Notes under the pieces: generated by a model
Told to the model about the DNA's origin: nothing
The model's database searches: none
What the model saw: only the letters and a program-made list of their open reading frames with translations
NCBI GenBank assembly: GCA_012184525.1
Contig: WOFQ01000052.1
Span: 186,001 to 250,000, forward strand
DNA length: 64,000 nucleotides
Reading direction: 5' to 3'
From: Xenoacremonium recifei
Lineage: Eukaryota > Ascomycota > Sordariomycetes > Hypocreales > Nectriaceae
Shown here: positions 11,257-22,466 of the stretch, piece after piece
Numbering within the stretch: position 1 is the stretch's first letter
Layout of the letters: the number at the start of each line of letters is the position of its first letter
Made by a program: the position numbers and the translations under genes

Positions 11257-11466
11257 ATGTGTAGATGATACAGGGCTTAGATGGCGTAAATATGGTTCTC
11301 TTCATTATTGTCTTCATTTCTCGAGGGACTATTTTGACCAGTGTCCAATCTAATCTCTGCTTAACCCGCAGGAGAATTCTTCGATTCCGCTGCTATGCAT
11401 CTCCATCCACTCATATTCTCAAGCTTTCTCTTTTGTGTAGCTTCTACTCGTCACCTAATATTAACC

Positions 11467-12445
11467 CTACAGACCATTGCTCAGCTCCCCCTTGGACTTC
11501 CAGATCTCATACTCAAAGTCAGGCTGGAAGTCGGTGTACAGCGTCTCCTATCAACATCGTCAGCATCAACTCTCTTACGTTTAAAGCTAAGACTTACTGG
11601 GTCGGCATTGACTCTCGCCGTATACTCAGCCTCCTTCAACCCGATGAGCCTCTTCTCCAGATTCGTGCTCTCAACCAACAGCTGCACCTGGCACGTTCTC
11701 TCCATACACGTAAACAAATACGCCGCCTCATCCACCGTCCCTCCCGCAGTCAAAAGCCCATGGTTCTGCAGAATCAGCACGCGGCCTTTCTCGCCTAGCG
11801 CTTTCGCCAGCCGCTCGCCCTCCTCGGCCTCGAGCACAACGCCGCCGAAGGACTCGTAGACGGCCTGGATGCCGTGGAAGTTGCAGCTATCCTGGTTCAA
11901 CAGGTCTAGGGGACGGCCGAAAGTTGACCACGCCTTGCCGTAGACCGAGTGGGTGTGGCAGGCTGCGTTGATGTCTGGTCGGGCCTTGTGAATGGCGCTG
12001 TGTATCATGAAGCCGGCAGTGTTGACGGCTACGCGGTTCCCCCCGATGACTTGGCCCTCCTCGTTGACATGGACCATGTCACTGGCCTTGAGGGTGCCAA
12101 AGTGCTTGCCCAGGCTGTTCGTATTAGCTGGGGTTCTAACGTTTGCTTAGAGTCAACTCACGGGTTGATCCAGAAGGTGTTGGGGTCTACGGGATCGCGC
12201 ACGCTGATGTGTCCAGCACTACCCTCAGTGTACCCCTTGCGCGCAAACACCCGGAATGCACCCGCCATATGCTCAAGCTGCCACTGTCGCTTGCGGTAGG
12301 GGTCCTCAAAGACAGGCAGGCCTGGGGCAGGATAGCCGCCAGTGGCCATGCACTCGGCGCCCTGGGGACCATCTTTTCGGGGCATCTCTGCCTCGAGGGA
12401 CAGCGACGCAGCAGCGGTGGTGGTGAGAGCTACAGTCGACGACAT
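11467..12445 (-). CDS. Class II aldolase/adducin-domain protein
   Basis: Exons are 12445-12162, 12114-11598 and 11547-11467, giving 293 residues; both introns close in frame and the last exon adds only 26 codons. The class II aldolase/adducin domain starts near EHMAGAFRVFARKGYTEGSAGHISVRDP. It carries the zinc-ligand pair in AACHTHSVYG and the third His in LILQNHGLLT, so the metal site looks intact. Family members are fuculose/rhamnulose-1-phosphate aldolases and related enzymes that cleave or epimerise phosphorylated or 2-hydroxy substrates. Here it probably acts on a product of the hydroxy-/keto-acid enzymes beside it. It is divergent from the Zn(II)2Cys6 regulator and convergent with the FMN dehydrogenase (210-bp gap). 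Confidence 0.9.
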
Positions 12446-12947
12446 TCTGGATAGGCGTCAGGGGGGTGATGCTGTTGTCGTTAGCTTGCCTGGCCCTCAA
12501 TCACCCTCTATCAGGATATATGCGCCTTTGGGGTCCAGGCCCAGCCATGCTATCTCGCCGTCGCTTCCTTAGTCAACGGCCGGGACTCGATCTTCAGCGA
12601 GTTGTTCCGCCACTGCGAGACTCTACGGCAGGACCAAGCGACGGTTATAAATCCGGGGAATAGTGTCGCCAAAAGTGGCCACCCCTGACCCCTGGCCGGG
12701 CCTAGCATGTCGGCTAGACGATCGGCTCTTCTTTTCCCGCCGAGATAGGGCTATTCCCATGAAGATAACCGCTGCAAACACGGGCTGTCCAATCAGACGG
12801 GCGCCGATTAGGGAGAGGGGGCCGTGATGCGAAGACTGAGCCTCCGACTCGACACTCTTCTCCAGGCCCATGATTCTTTACTCCCCTCGTCTCGCTTGTG
12901 ATTGCCTCTGCCCTTTGACCCTTTTGCTATCCACGGCGAGCACCACG
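12446..12947. promoter_or_regulatory. Shared divergent promoter: class II aldolase / Zn(II)2Cys6 regulator
   Basis: This 502-bp region contains ttataaat at 12645-12652 (TATA-like) and CCGACTCG at 12844-12851, the same octamer as at 6039-6046. Regulation of both genes from here is inferred from layout. Confidence 0.45.
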
Positions 12948-15210
12948 ATGCTGACGTCACCCTCGCCCGGCGTCCGCAAGCACAGCAAGACCTTCACGGG
13001 CTGCTGGACGTGTCGATCCCGCAAGGTGAAGTGCGACGAGGCCAAGCCGGCTTGCTGCCAGTGCCGCGCAAAGGGCCTGCAGTGCGGTGGCTACGGAGTG
13101 CGGCTGCACTGGATGTCCTCGAGACATGGCTGTAAGGACAGTGCTGCGGCACGTCCGAATACGCAGCGAAGTCTGATTGCTCTCGGTATGGAATGCCTGC
13201 ATGATCGTCTGGTGAGGGGTTGGTTGTGGCCTGTTGTGTCGACTAACGCAGCTCTAGATCCCAGTCAGCCTGCGCTGGATAGTGTTGAGGTGGACAGCAT
13301 TCTGAGTTCCATCGATGCCTTTGAGACGTCGTCCCCGTCCTCGTCTCATGGTGGTGTTGAGCGTCCTCTTTTCATTCACAATTTTGGTGTTTTCAAACCT
13401 GATGCCCCTGTCGCAAACACGACTCAGGCTCTATTCGAACCTGTGGACAGCTCACTCTCGTCTCAATCGCCGTCTCATCAGTCAGAGAATGACTTGGCCG
13501 AACTGAACTTCGGGGACATTGCTGCTGGTCTCACTGAACTTAACCAACCCTTTGTTGACAGCCTCAACCATCACAACTCACTTCAAGGTGATCTCAGTCA
13601 GTACGGTTACCTAGACCATGTCGAGTCGCTTCCTCCCGATGACTTGTCATCCCTTGCCTTGCAAGACCCTTCAACATCATGGTTTGACCTTACCGGTCTA
13701 CCTCTTACCGAGTCTCACGATGAATCCCCAAATGAGGGTACCCTGACTTTTCCCCAGTCAACACATTCGCAATGGCGGACACCTACCACCAACATCATTC
13801 GCAGTCCGTCCATATACTCTCTCCCCGAGCTAGAACAATTCCTCATGCATCACTACACTCACCATGCCGTGAATCTCTTCTGCGTCATCGACAACCAGAA
13901 GAGCCCCTGGAAGACTATTCACCTCCCGCGGGTCTTGCAGAGCATTGGTCAGCTCAACGTAGGATTCAAAAGCTCGACCATCCGCGATGCCCTACGCAAC
14001 GCCTTATTGTCTATCAGTGCCTTTTCGCTCTCAAACGAAAGCAAGACGCGAATGTGCGCGGATGATGCATCGAGATGGAAGCGGGAAGCGTCGGTGCTGC
14101 GGGCAAAGGCGATTGAGCTGTTGCAGACGGCCATCAACAACGACTTTAACGGCAAGACGCGGCCCAAGTATAAGGAATTTCTGGCCACCATGTTGTCTAT
14201 GGTTACTATAAACGTAAGATTCATACTCCTCTATCTGTTATTTGACTTGGGCTGACGACTCTTTTTAGGTCATGTCAGGAGATTTGAGAACCTGTGGCAT
14301 GCATCTAGATGGCGCGTATCGCTTCATCGCCCAGTCGAAGATGTGGAAATCCCGGTTCTCGCCCAAGGCGCGATCCTTACACCGCATCTACTTTTACCTC
14401 CGCACAATCTACGAGAGCACAAGTGTCGAGACCTGGGACAAGCTTCTTAGCTCGTCTCCCTCGTTAGGGACACCTCAAATTCGGAGGCCTTTGCTCCTCA
14501 ACTCGATAGAGGAAGATCTGCCCGACGACATTTACCCCTCGCTCACTGTCTCCGACATTCCAGAGCCAGGCAATCAGATGACAACCTACGAGTACATCTA
14601 CGGCGTTCCCCAGAACCTCCTCGTCCTCATCTGCAAGACAACCTCACTTATTCGTGAAGTCGTCGCCGCGAGACAAGACCACAGCTCCCATCTAGTCATC
14701 CCAACCCACCTCGAGAACCGTTGTGACGAGCTCGAGCGTGCCATCATGGACTGGCCTATCGACATGGAAATGCGCAAATGCGGCGTCGACGACATGAGCT
14801 CCCATCGCGCTGTCATTATCCGCCGCACAACTGTAGCCTTCCACAATGCGCTAATCATCTACTTCGCCCAGCACATCCGGCTGCTGGGCCACCGCTACTT
14901 GCGCTGCTACGTGCAGGCCGTGTTGGACAGTGTGGAGGCTATCGAGCGCATTAAGGCGGATGTTCATGTCCTGGCGGCACCGATGTACTGGCCGGTGTTC
15001 ATTGCAGCAAGCGAGGCGTTTAGTGAGGATTTGCAGAGGCAGGTTCGGGGCTGGTATGAGAGGGTTGAGGCGTATGGGTTTGAGGCTGTGAGGACGAGCA
15101 TCGCGGTGTTGATGGAGGTGTGGGCGAGAGGCCCGGCAAAGAGGGATCAGGGGACGAGTCAGTGGAGTTGTGTAGTGAAGGATACGGGGTCTATTCTGAT
15201 GCTTAGTTGA
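12948..15210 (+). CDS. Zn(II)2Cys6 transcription factor, likely cluster regulator
   Basis: Exons are 12948-14213 and 14269-15210, giving 735 residues; an upstream in-frame ATG at 12870 exists, but 12948 sits just before the DNA-binding domain. The binuclear zinc cluster is at residues 19-46 (CX2CX6CX6CX2CX6C, with RSRKVKCDEAKP). It is followed by an acidic, Ser/Gln-rich region and, from about residue 300, the fungal transcription factor domain type 2 (SLPELEQFLMHHYTHHAVNL and C-terminal helical blocks). It is the only DNA-binding regulator within 4253-22400, which makes it the natural candidate for a pathway-specific regulator of the surrounding enzymes and transporter. The inducer is unknown. 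Confidence 0.9.
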
Positions 15211-15682
15211 GATTGACTCTTGGAGACAACGTAGCGGTTTGAAGAAGGGAGTTCCTGTTGATGAGGCCATTCACAGTACTCACAACTTGAAAGCACTCTT
15301 CAGAATTCATGAATGCATGAATAAGAAAATGCCATCATATCGCCCATCTCCTATCTAATCTCGTTACCACTTAATAAGGCTCCGTCTAACCAGGTTCCAT
15401 GAGGTGGGGGTGGAAGCAACCCGGGCGAGTTGATAACGGGCCATCGCTAGAAACTGCCCGTCTTATGTGAAGAAACAACTCGCCAGTTAGACTGCGCTTT
15501 AATCTAAGCTTGCTATCCACTATCCGTCTACAGCACGAGTCAATATACGGAGTAGTACCGGTCGTAATAAACCCCACTGCCAACAACCTCAACACCCTTA
15601 TCACTAACCTCATTCTCGACAAGGCGAGACTAGATTTCACCTGAGATAACCTCTTGATCTCGAGATCTAGCAAAAGCAAAAA
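15211..15682. promoter_or_regulatory. Regulator-to-amidase gap
   Basis: These 472 bp hold the terminator region of the regulator gene and the amidase promoter, with a CACGAGTC element near 15534-15541. No other feature is seen. Confidence 0.4.
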
Positions 15683-17552
15683 ATGATCGATCCCCAAAGC
15701 CTCACATCTTGGCAAGAAAAGGCCAAATGGGCCCAAGACAAGCGCGATGCCTCTATCGCCAAAGTCGAACCCAAGCTTGAGGGCATTCCCAACCCGCTGC
15801 CTCTCAACTGTCGCAGTCTCCCCAAGCTTGTGTTGACGGCACGAGAGATTGAGATCACTGAGAACTACACCATCACCGAGCTTCTAGAGGTCCTTAAAAG
15901 CAGGAAGATTTCCGTTGAGGAGGTCACGCGGGCGTTTCTCCGCCGAGCTGCCCTTGCTCATGCTGCCGTACGATCACCCCTCAGATCCAAATGAAAGAAG
16001 CTCACAACCAGCGGTAGACGAATTGCCTAACGGAACTACTTTGGGACCAGGCCATAGCGCGAGCAAAGTATCTCGACGGGCTACCTGAGCCCAAGGGCGC
16101 GCTCTTCGGTCTGCCCATCTCAACCAAGGAGCATCAGGGCTCGAGGGCTAGCGAGAACGTCACTTCAAATGCGTCGTTCGTGGCCTGGGTTGGTAAGAAG
16201 GCCGGCTCGAATCTCCTCTTCGACGGCCTTTGGGATCAGGGGTGTGTCTTCTTTGCGAGGACGTCACAGCCACAAGCTATTATGCATCTAGAGACGGTGA
16301 GCAATGTTTACGGACGAACAGTGCATCCGCATAATAGAGACTTGACGCCTGGTGGGAGCAGTGGTGGAGAGAGTGCTCTTTTAGGTTTTCGGGGGAGTAT
16401 TCTTGTAAGTTTGAACGATGTTTGAGTATCGTGACGAAGCTAATAAGATCAGGGAGTTGGAGGTGATATTGGTGGCAGCATTCGGTGCCCAGCAGCTCAT
16501 GTGGGCGCATACGGCTTCAAGTGAGTGTCTTGTCATCAACTACAAGTATTTTTCTGCGAGACCAGCTCTGGACTAACGCGATGGCAGACCCAGTAGCCGC
16601 CGCATTAGCACCGCAGGCCATGTTGCCATGATGACTGGCCGCGAAACGATTCTCGGCTGTCCTGGTCCAATGGCCCTAGACCGTGATGCCCTTGAGCTAT
16701 TCATGAAAGTTGCCATCGCAGCTGAACCTTGGCATATCGAACCATCCCTCACTGTTGCCCCTTGGGTGCCGCATACCTTCACGCGACCCCTGAAAATCGG
16801 CGTCCAATGGTGGGATGGCATCGTCAAGCCACATCCCCCGATGGTGCGAGCATTGAAAGAGGTTTCCGAGGCGTGCCGGAAAGCAGGGATGGAGGTCATT
16901 GATTGGGATTGCGAGAAACTGGATCATGCGAGAGGGTGGGACATTTTAACACATCTTTACTGGCCTGATGGCGGCAAAGAGGTGTTGGATCTGCTTGAAG
17001 GTGCTGGAGAACCTGTCCTGCCCCTGACTAAATGGGTCATCGATCAGCCAGGGGTGAAAGAGTTGACACAGCATGAGCTTTGGAAGGTATCTACACCTAC
17101 ATTTGATATTTCTTGTTCTGCACTTAAAGTATGCTGACACATGGACTTTGCAGGTGTGTGCGGAGAGAGATGCTTACCGCTCTCGATATGCCAAAGCTTG
17201 GAGAGAAACTGGCAAAGATGATGGGCATGAGATGGACATAATTCTCTGTCCCCCTTCCTTTGGATGTGCCCCTCCTCACGAACAATCAAAGTATTGGGGA
17301 TATACTTCACACTGGAATTTGCTAGACTATCCCGGCGCTGTCTTCCCTGTCACCACGGTAGACCCTGTTCAGGATCCCAAGGACAGCAGTTATGCTCCGC
17401 TCAATGAACAAGACAAGTTTGTGTACGACTTGTATGATCCGGAGAAGATGGCTGGTGCTCCCATCAGTCTACAAGTTATCGGCAAGAGGGGGCACGAGGA
17501 AAAGGTGCTGGCAGCATTGAAGGAAATAGAACGGGCTATGGGAAGAGTGTAG
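15683..17552 (+). CDS. Amidase-signature (AS) family amidase
   Basis: Exons are 15683-15967, 16018-16404, 16453-16520, 16588-17086 and 17154-17552, giving 545 residues, typical of fungal general amidases. The Ser-cisSer-Lys triad is complete: Lys132 in GLPISTKEH, Ser209 in TPGGSSGGES and nucleophile Ser233 in GGDIGGSIR; the spacings match those of fatty acid amide hydrolase. C-terminal blocks NLLDYPGAVFPVT and APISLQVIGKRG complete the fold. It hydrolyses a carboxylic amide to acid plus ammonia or amine. It lies directly downstream of the Zn(II)2Cys6 regulator, in the same direction. It could release the amine that the RidA-amine oxidase consumes, or simply ammonia. No signal peptide is seen, so it is probably cytosolic. 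Confidence 0.93.
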
Positions 17553-18530
17553 GGTTAAGGCTTCTACTAAGAAATTCTAGAATCGAGAGCTCATGATTCG
17601 CCGTGAAAGTTCGCTATGACGGTTTCTCGTGTTGATACTTGCAATTGTGTCCAAAGCTACTATCCGGAATTTTCATTTGCGCACCGATATCAGTAAGTCA
17701 ATCCCCAATGAGGGGCTAATCAACTAGTTGACTCCCAGCTCAACCTCTGCTCTGCAGAAAGGTGCATGATGGTATCTCAAGATGCTATCACCAGTCTGCA
17801 CGCTGACTCGCGTAAAATGCCCTGCATAGGGTATGGAGAATGTACGAGTCAAGTTTTGCAGAGGGAAAGACCATGCGAGAACGGTGGAGAGATGGATCTT
17901 TGTGGGCTGACTAGCACCAAAAAGGGGGAAGATCTACGAATGAGAGGCGACTTGAGCCAGTGCCAGTAATAACGAGCGGGCCAATCGCCGAGAACTACCT
18001 CATTCTATTATATATCAGCTATCAAGCCTCAGCTAATCCTGAGACTCACTCAGCCTATGGCCAGGTACTCCGCATGTGGCTGAGGGGCGGCCTTGATCTG
18101 GGGTACATCCCAAGAAGACCCCAGTCGTTCATGCTGTTGAGTATGCGGAAGTGTTTGCAACTTTGCCAGGCTATCAGCGCGGATTAGACTATTAGACGGA
18201 ACCGATACCAGACTTAAAGATAACATGCGGATGTCCTGCTGGCCCCAACCGCACAAGTCAGCCTGTCGCGTGTTCATGCCGGTTGTGAGTCTCTCAACGC
18301 AATGATACCCTGCGACGGTTGACTATCCCCGGCGCCTTATCTCTTTAGCCCTCCAACACGGTGGACTGAGAGTGGACCCGAGCGAGATAGCAGCCACTAA
18401 CCACCAGCGCGTTTGATATATCTCTGGCTCTCACGATTCGTTGGTGATTGTCGAGTACATAACGACACCCTCCGTCCCGTCACTTCTCCTCCCATGCACT
18501 CTCTGCTCATCACACTGTGACTCCATCATC
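17553..18530. promoter_or_regulatory. Amidase-to-transporter gap
   Basis: This is 978 bp without a credible gene. Small open frames at 17766-17969 and 17960-18187 lack recognisable features. It contains a TACGAGTC element at 17843-17850, similar to the one before the amidase. The 3' part is the transporter promoter and leader. Confidence 0.4.
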
Positions 18531-20344
18531 ATGGCGGAAAAGTACGAGGCCGACGCGGCTGAGATTGTCGACACCCGCCTGCACCCGGGCACTGTCCGCT
18601 TGATCGACCAGGATGGCACACTTCTCACCAAGCACGCCGCCGGCAAGGGTGAGAAGGATATCATCCTGGTGCCGCGTCCCAGCGACGACCCGGAGGATCC
18701 TCTAAACTGGACGTTCCGCCGCAAATTGCTGGCCACAAGCTGTGTTGTATTCTACACGGCCATGATCTGTATCCCGTCCAGCGCCGTGTACTCAGTTGTC
18801 ACGCCTATTCGGGAGGCAACTTCTTTGACACTGACTAACATCAACAACGGAACCGGAATCATGGTATGTCCTGACTGCATAACATCAAAGAGAATGAACT
18901 AACAAGTGTGCAGTTTCTGTTCTACGGCTGGGGCTGTGTCCTTTGGCAAGCCGTCGCTCTGCAATACGGCAAACGCCCCGTGTACCTCATGTCGGCCCTG
19001 GCCAACGTCATCATCCTGGCCTTTGCCCCTCGCTGCACCACCGCCGGGCCATATATCGCCATCCGCATCCTCCAGGGCTTCTTCGGCGCGCCCGTCGAAT
19101 CGCTTCCTGAGATCTCCTTGACGGACATTTGGTTCACGCACGAGCGGCCCAAGTACCTCGCCTGGTACGGCTGGGCGCTCGCCATGACGGGCAAGCTGGC
19201 GCCCATGCTGTCGGGCTTCATCAACGTGGGCATGGGCTGGAAGTGGACGCTGTGGTGGTGCTCGATTTTCTGTGCCTTTGCATTTGTGTATTGCTTCCTG
19301 TTCATGGAGGAGACCAACTACGACCGCAAGCATCATGTGCCGCCCGCCGTTGCAGAAGTGACTGGTGAGGCTGCGGGTGCTGAGCCGGGTGCTGATGATA
19401 AGACGGCGGCGAAGACGGTTGCGCCGACACGGGCGGACTATGAGTCTGGTGAGGTGCAGTGGGTGCGCAAGACGTATCTCGACAAGTTGAGCCTCAAGGA
19501 TAAGAAGCGGCCGAACCGGTTCTGGGACATCTTCATTGCGCCGTTCAAGGGGTTCACGTATCCTGCGGTTGTCTATGCTGGGTGAGTCCTAATTGATACC
19601 GAGAAGCTTGATTCTCTTCTAACCAGAAACAGTCTCATGTATGGCGCGAACAACCTGGTCTGGAATGGCGTGCAGAACGCAACCATCGGTACCGTCTACA
19701 CGACCAAGTACGGCTTCAACACGGATGGTGTCGCTGGTGCATATGCTGGTGGTCTGCTTGGAACCATCATCGGGTAAGACTCCTCGACATATCTATAATG
19801 AAGAGAAACCACTGACAATATGCCCAATAGCGGTCTTTACTGTGGCTGGGTTGGTCCCCTGCTGGCTGTCAAAATGGCCCGCCGCAACAACGGCATCTCT
19901 GAGCCCGAGCACGTTCTATGGCTTTTCATCGCCGGCTGCTTCCTCACACCTTTCGCATTGATCTTCTATGGTGTTGCCGTGACACGCCATTACCACTGGT
20001 TCGCCCTCGTCATCACGCAGGTGTGTCTAGCCATCAACGGCACGCTATGTGTCGCCGCTGCGCTCAACTACGCCATCTCAAGCTACCAGGAGCTTTCCGG
20101 CCAGATGGTTACCACTTGCGTGCTGATCCGCAACACGCTGAGCTTTGCCATCAACTATGGCATCACGCCTTGGCTGGAGGCCAGCGGGTACTTGAGGGTG
20201 TATTGCATTATGGGCGCCATCGGGTTGGTATGGAATGCGAGCTTCATCGTCATGGTGTTTTACGGCAAGACTCTGAGAGAGAAGACGGCGACGAGATACT
20301 GGAAGGCCGTGGAGCAAGCCAGGGCGAAGGGACTTGGGCATTAA
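18531..20344 (+). CDS. MFS transporter, DHA1-like (Hol1-type)
   Basis: Exons are 18531-18863, 18914-19581, 19627-19773 and 19831-20344, giving 553 residues. The start is the ATG of MAEKYEADAAE, because upstream in-frame codons look like leader. A DPEDPLNW motif precedes the first membrane segment, as in fungal DHA1 drug/H+ antiporters. Twelve membrane segments are expected: six before a long cytoplasmic loop (about residues 270-330, rich in Ala/Glu/Lys) and six after it. The pattern FLFYGWGCVLWQAVALQYGKRP resembles the group containing yeast Hol1, a cation/polyamine carrier; that assignment is from memory of the pattern and uncertain. Its place beside amidase and amine oxidase genes suggests plasma-membrane uptake of the pathway substrate or efflux of a toxic product. 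Confidence 0.9.
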
Positions 20345-21482
20345 GGGACGTGCGGTTTGTTCCGTTGATTGGAGTTGGCTGAGACGAAGGTTAGACATCG
20401 TGCTTGAATTAGCGCTTAGGGCAGTACAAGAAATAGACATTTCTATCCTTAACTTGTCTTTCGACATATGAAAACAAAATATAAGGATTCTCCATACTCT
20501 GGAGTCTATGTTTGGCTGTACCTTTGACAGACTTAAGTTATAAAAATGAACTAGATGAATTTCTTCTTGTATAACTAGCATAGTCTATTCAATCCTGCAT
20601 ATATACGAGAAGATTCCTATACCCCGAAACGCCTTCAAGTCCCCAACATTTCCATGTGCACAAACCTAACTCTAACGCGAGAGGACGAAGAGGGTTTCAG
20701 CCACGACTTGCCGGTATTTTTTACTCTTGTCTAATAAGTTTTCGGATTAGCTTTAAGATTACTTGCAATTACTATTAATGCGAAAACGGGAGAGAATATC
20801 TCTACGGGAAACTTACCGTTAGCCCGGTATCCTCATCTAGAATTTAGTTGGTTCATCAAAATCAGAATCTTCGTCAAGCATGCTATTTTAAAGTCTCTGA
20901 AATAAGAGGAACTCTCTTATGGCGATTTGTTTACGTGGCGCCTTAGGTGAACTATGTCGTGGCGTTGCTGGCATTTTACTTCGTATCGAAAACTTGTTTG
21001 TTGCGCTCAGACCAGGATGTCAGGTAGTCAAAGTCTGTCTCTCATTGATCAACGGCAAACAGACCACATATTCCTAAATTTAGATGATGCAAGACGGTAT
21101 ATGATAGGGCCAATCGAGACTTCTGACGTTTCCCTCGATGGAATGCATAATTTCTCGCGTGTTTTTGCATAAAGCGGTGCCTGGCAACAACCAGTAATTA
21201 CGTTTGTTTCCTTATTTCCAGGTTTTAAGAATCGCGTATGTCGTACGGCGCAGATCACATACCCGTTACGGGATCACAACACGGTCCTCGCTGCCTGTTT
21301 CTGCTATTCCCGTGATTATCCTTTGCAATACTCCGTAATGTGGTCATGGAATCCACGGGTATATGCCAATCACGTTTCAAGTTCATTGCCCCTATAATAA
21401 ATACTTCAACCACGCTCGTTCTCCTCATTCCTTGACTTTCAATTTCTTGGCTGCGACGACAGCTTCGCTCCAGGAACTTAAG
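20345..21482. promoter_or_regulatory. AT-rich gap with CCAAT and TATA-like elements before 21483
   Basis: This is about 1.1 kb of AT-richer sequence with no credible gene. Close to the next start lie a CCAAT at 21365-21369 and a TATA-like tataataaata at 21393-21403, about 80 nt upstream of the ATG, which is a plausible core promoter. Confidence 0.5.
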
Positions 21483-22400
21483 ATGCGCCCATACGTGCTC
21501 CCCTTGCTGGCTGCCAGCTCAGTTGTGGCACAGTCCACGAGACTGTTGTGGAATTTCACCAGCGGCGACGTTGACATCGAAAACAGCGCGTTGCGGCCCA
21601 ACGGCGAGCTCCTCCTCACCACTTTCTACAACGCCAGTCTTTATAAGCTCAACCCGCACGCCAAAAACCCTCAGGCCGAGTTGGTGGCTGAACTTCCGGG
21701 CGCTACGGCTCTCTGCGGAATTGCTGCGATTGGTGTTGACAAGTACGCTGTTGTGGGAGGCATCAGAGGAAACTATCATTACGACAATGAGACCATCTAC
21801 ACGGTCGACTTCAGCAAAAATGAGTCGAGTCCTGTCATCACCGCCGCGGTTGAGCTGCCAGCTGCCAATATGCTGAACGGAATGGCCTCTCTGCCAGCAT
21901 TGCCGCACGTCGTCATGGTCGGCGACGCAGCGAGCGGTGTGATATTCCGCGTTGACACGGTAACGGGTGACAACGAGGTTGTCATCGAGAATGCGTTATT
22001 AGCTGCGCCAACCAATGCAACTCTCCCCATTGGAATCAATGGGCTCAAGATCGCCGACGGCCATATCTACTTTACGAACAGCGCGCGAAACATCTTTGCC
22101 AAGATTCCCATCAGTGACGACGGAGAGACGATTGGCGAAATCGAAATTGTCGCTCGCTTGGTAACTCAGACTGCTGGAACTGACTGGGACGACTTTCAGT
22201 TTGCCCCAGGTCTTGTTGCGTATGTTGCGCAACCTGAGAACGCTATTGCAAAGATTCTTCCGGATGGAACGACGAGTATTGTTGCTGGCGGTGGGAATAG
22301 CACTGCAATCGATGGGCCAACTTCTATCCAGATCACAAAAGATGGGAAGTCTTTGTATGTGACTACCAGGGCCGGACAGGTGGTTGAGGTGCAACTGTAG
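21483..22400 (+). CDS. Secreted SMP-30/gluconolactonase-like beta-propeller protein
   Basis: Single exon, 305 residues. The upstream in-frame ATG at 21363 lies at the promoter elements, so MRPYVLPLL at 21483 is the better start. Residues 1 to about 18 form a signal peptide ending VVAQS. The rest shows repeating beta-strand units (ENSALRPNGELLLTT, GINGLKIADGHIYFTNSA, TSIQITKDGKSLYVTT) of a six-bladed propeller of the SMP-30/strictosidine synthase-like class, with several N-glycosylation sequons (NFT, NAS, NET, NES, NAT). Such proteins act as lactonases or lyases; related propellers occur as tailoring enzymes in fungal metabolite clusters. The metal ligands cannot be assigned safely. It closes the catabolic-looking cluster, and its membership there is an inference from position. 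Confidence 0.82.
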   Translation: MRPYVLPLLAASSVVAQSTRLLWNFTSGDVDIENSALRPNGELLLTTFYNASLYKLNPHAKNPQAELVAELPGATALCGIAAIGVDKYAVVGGIRGNYHYDNETIYTVDFSKNESSPVITAAVELPAANMLNGMASLPALPHVVMVGDAASGVIFRVDTVTGDNEVVIENALLAAPTNATLPIGINGLKIADGHIYFTNSARNIFAKIPISDDGETIGEIEIVARLVTQTAGTDWDDFQFAPGLVAYVAQPENAIAKILPDGTTSIVAGGGNSTAIDGPTSIQITKDGKSLYVTTRAGQVVEVQL

Positions 22401-22466
22401 AAATTAAAGCTACCCGAACTTGCAAATAATATCTGAACTCCACGAAACTCCCCAACTCCACGCAAC

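Noticed and set aside
20345..21360. AT-rich stretch as a RIP-mutated transposon relic
   Set aside because: I found no terminal repeats and no remnant transposase or reverse transcriptase frame, and the AT bias is mild.
4253..22400. Classical secondary-metabolite cluster
   Set aside because: No PKS, NRPS, terpene cyclase, DMATS or P450 is present; the enzymes fit degradation or detoxification better.
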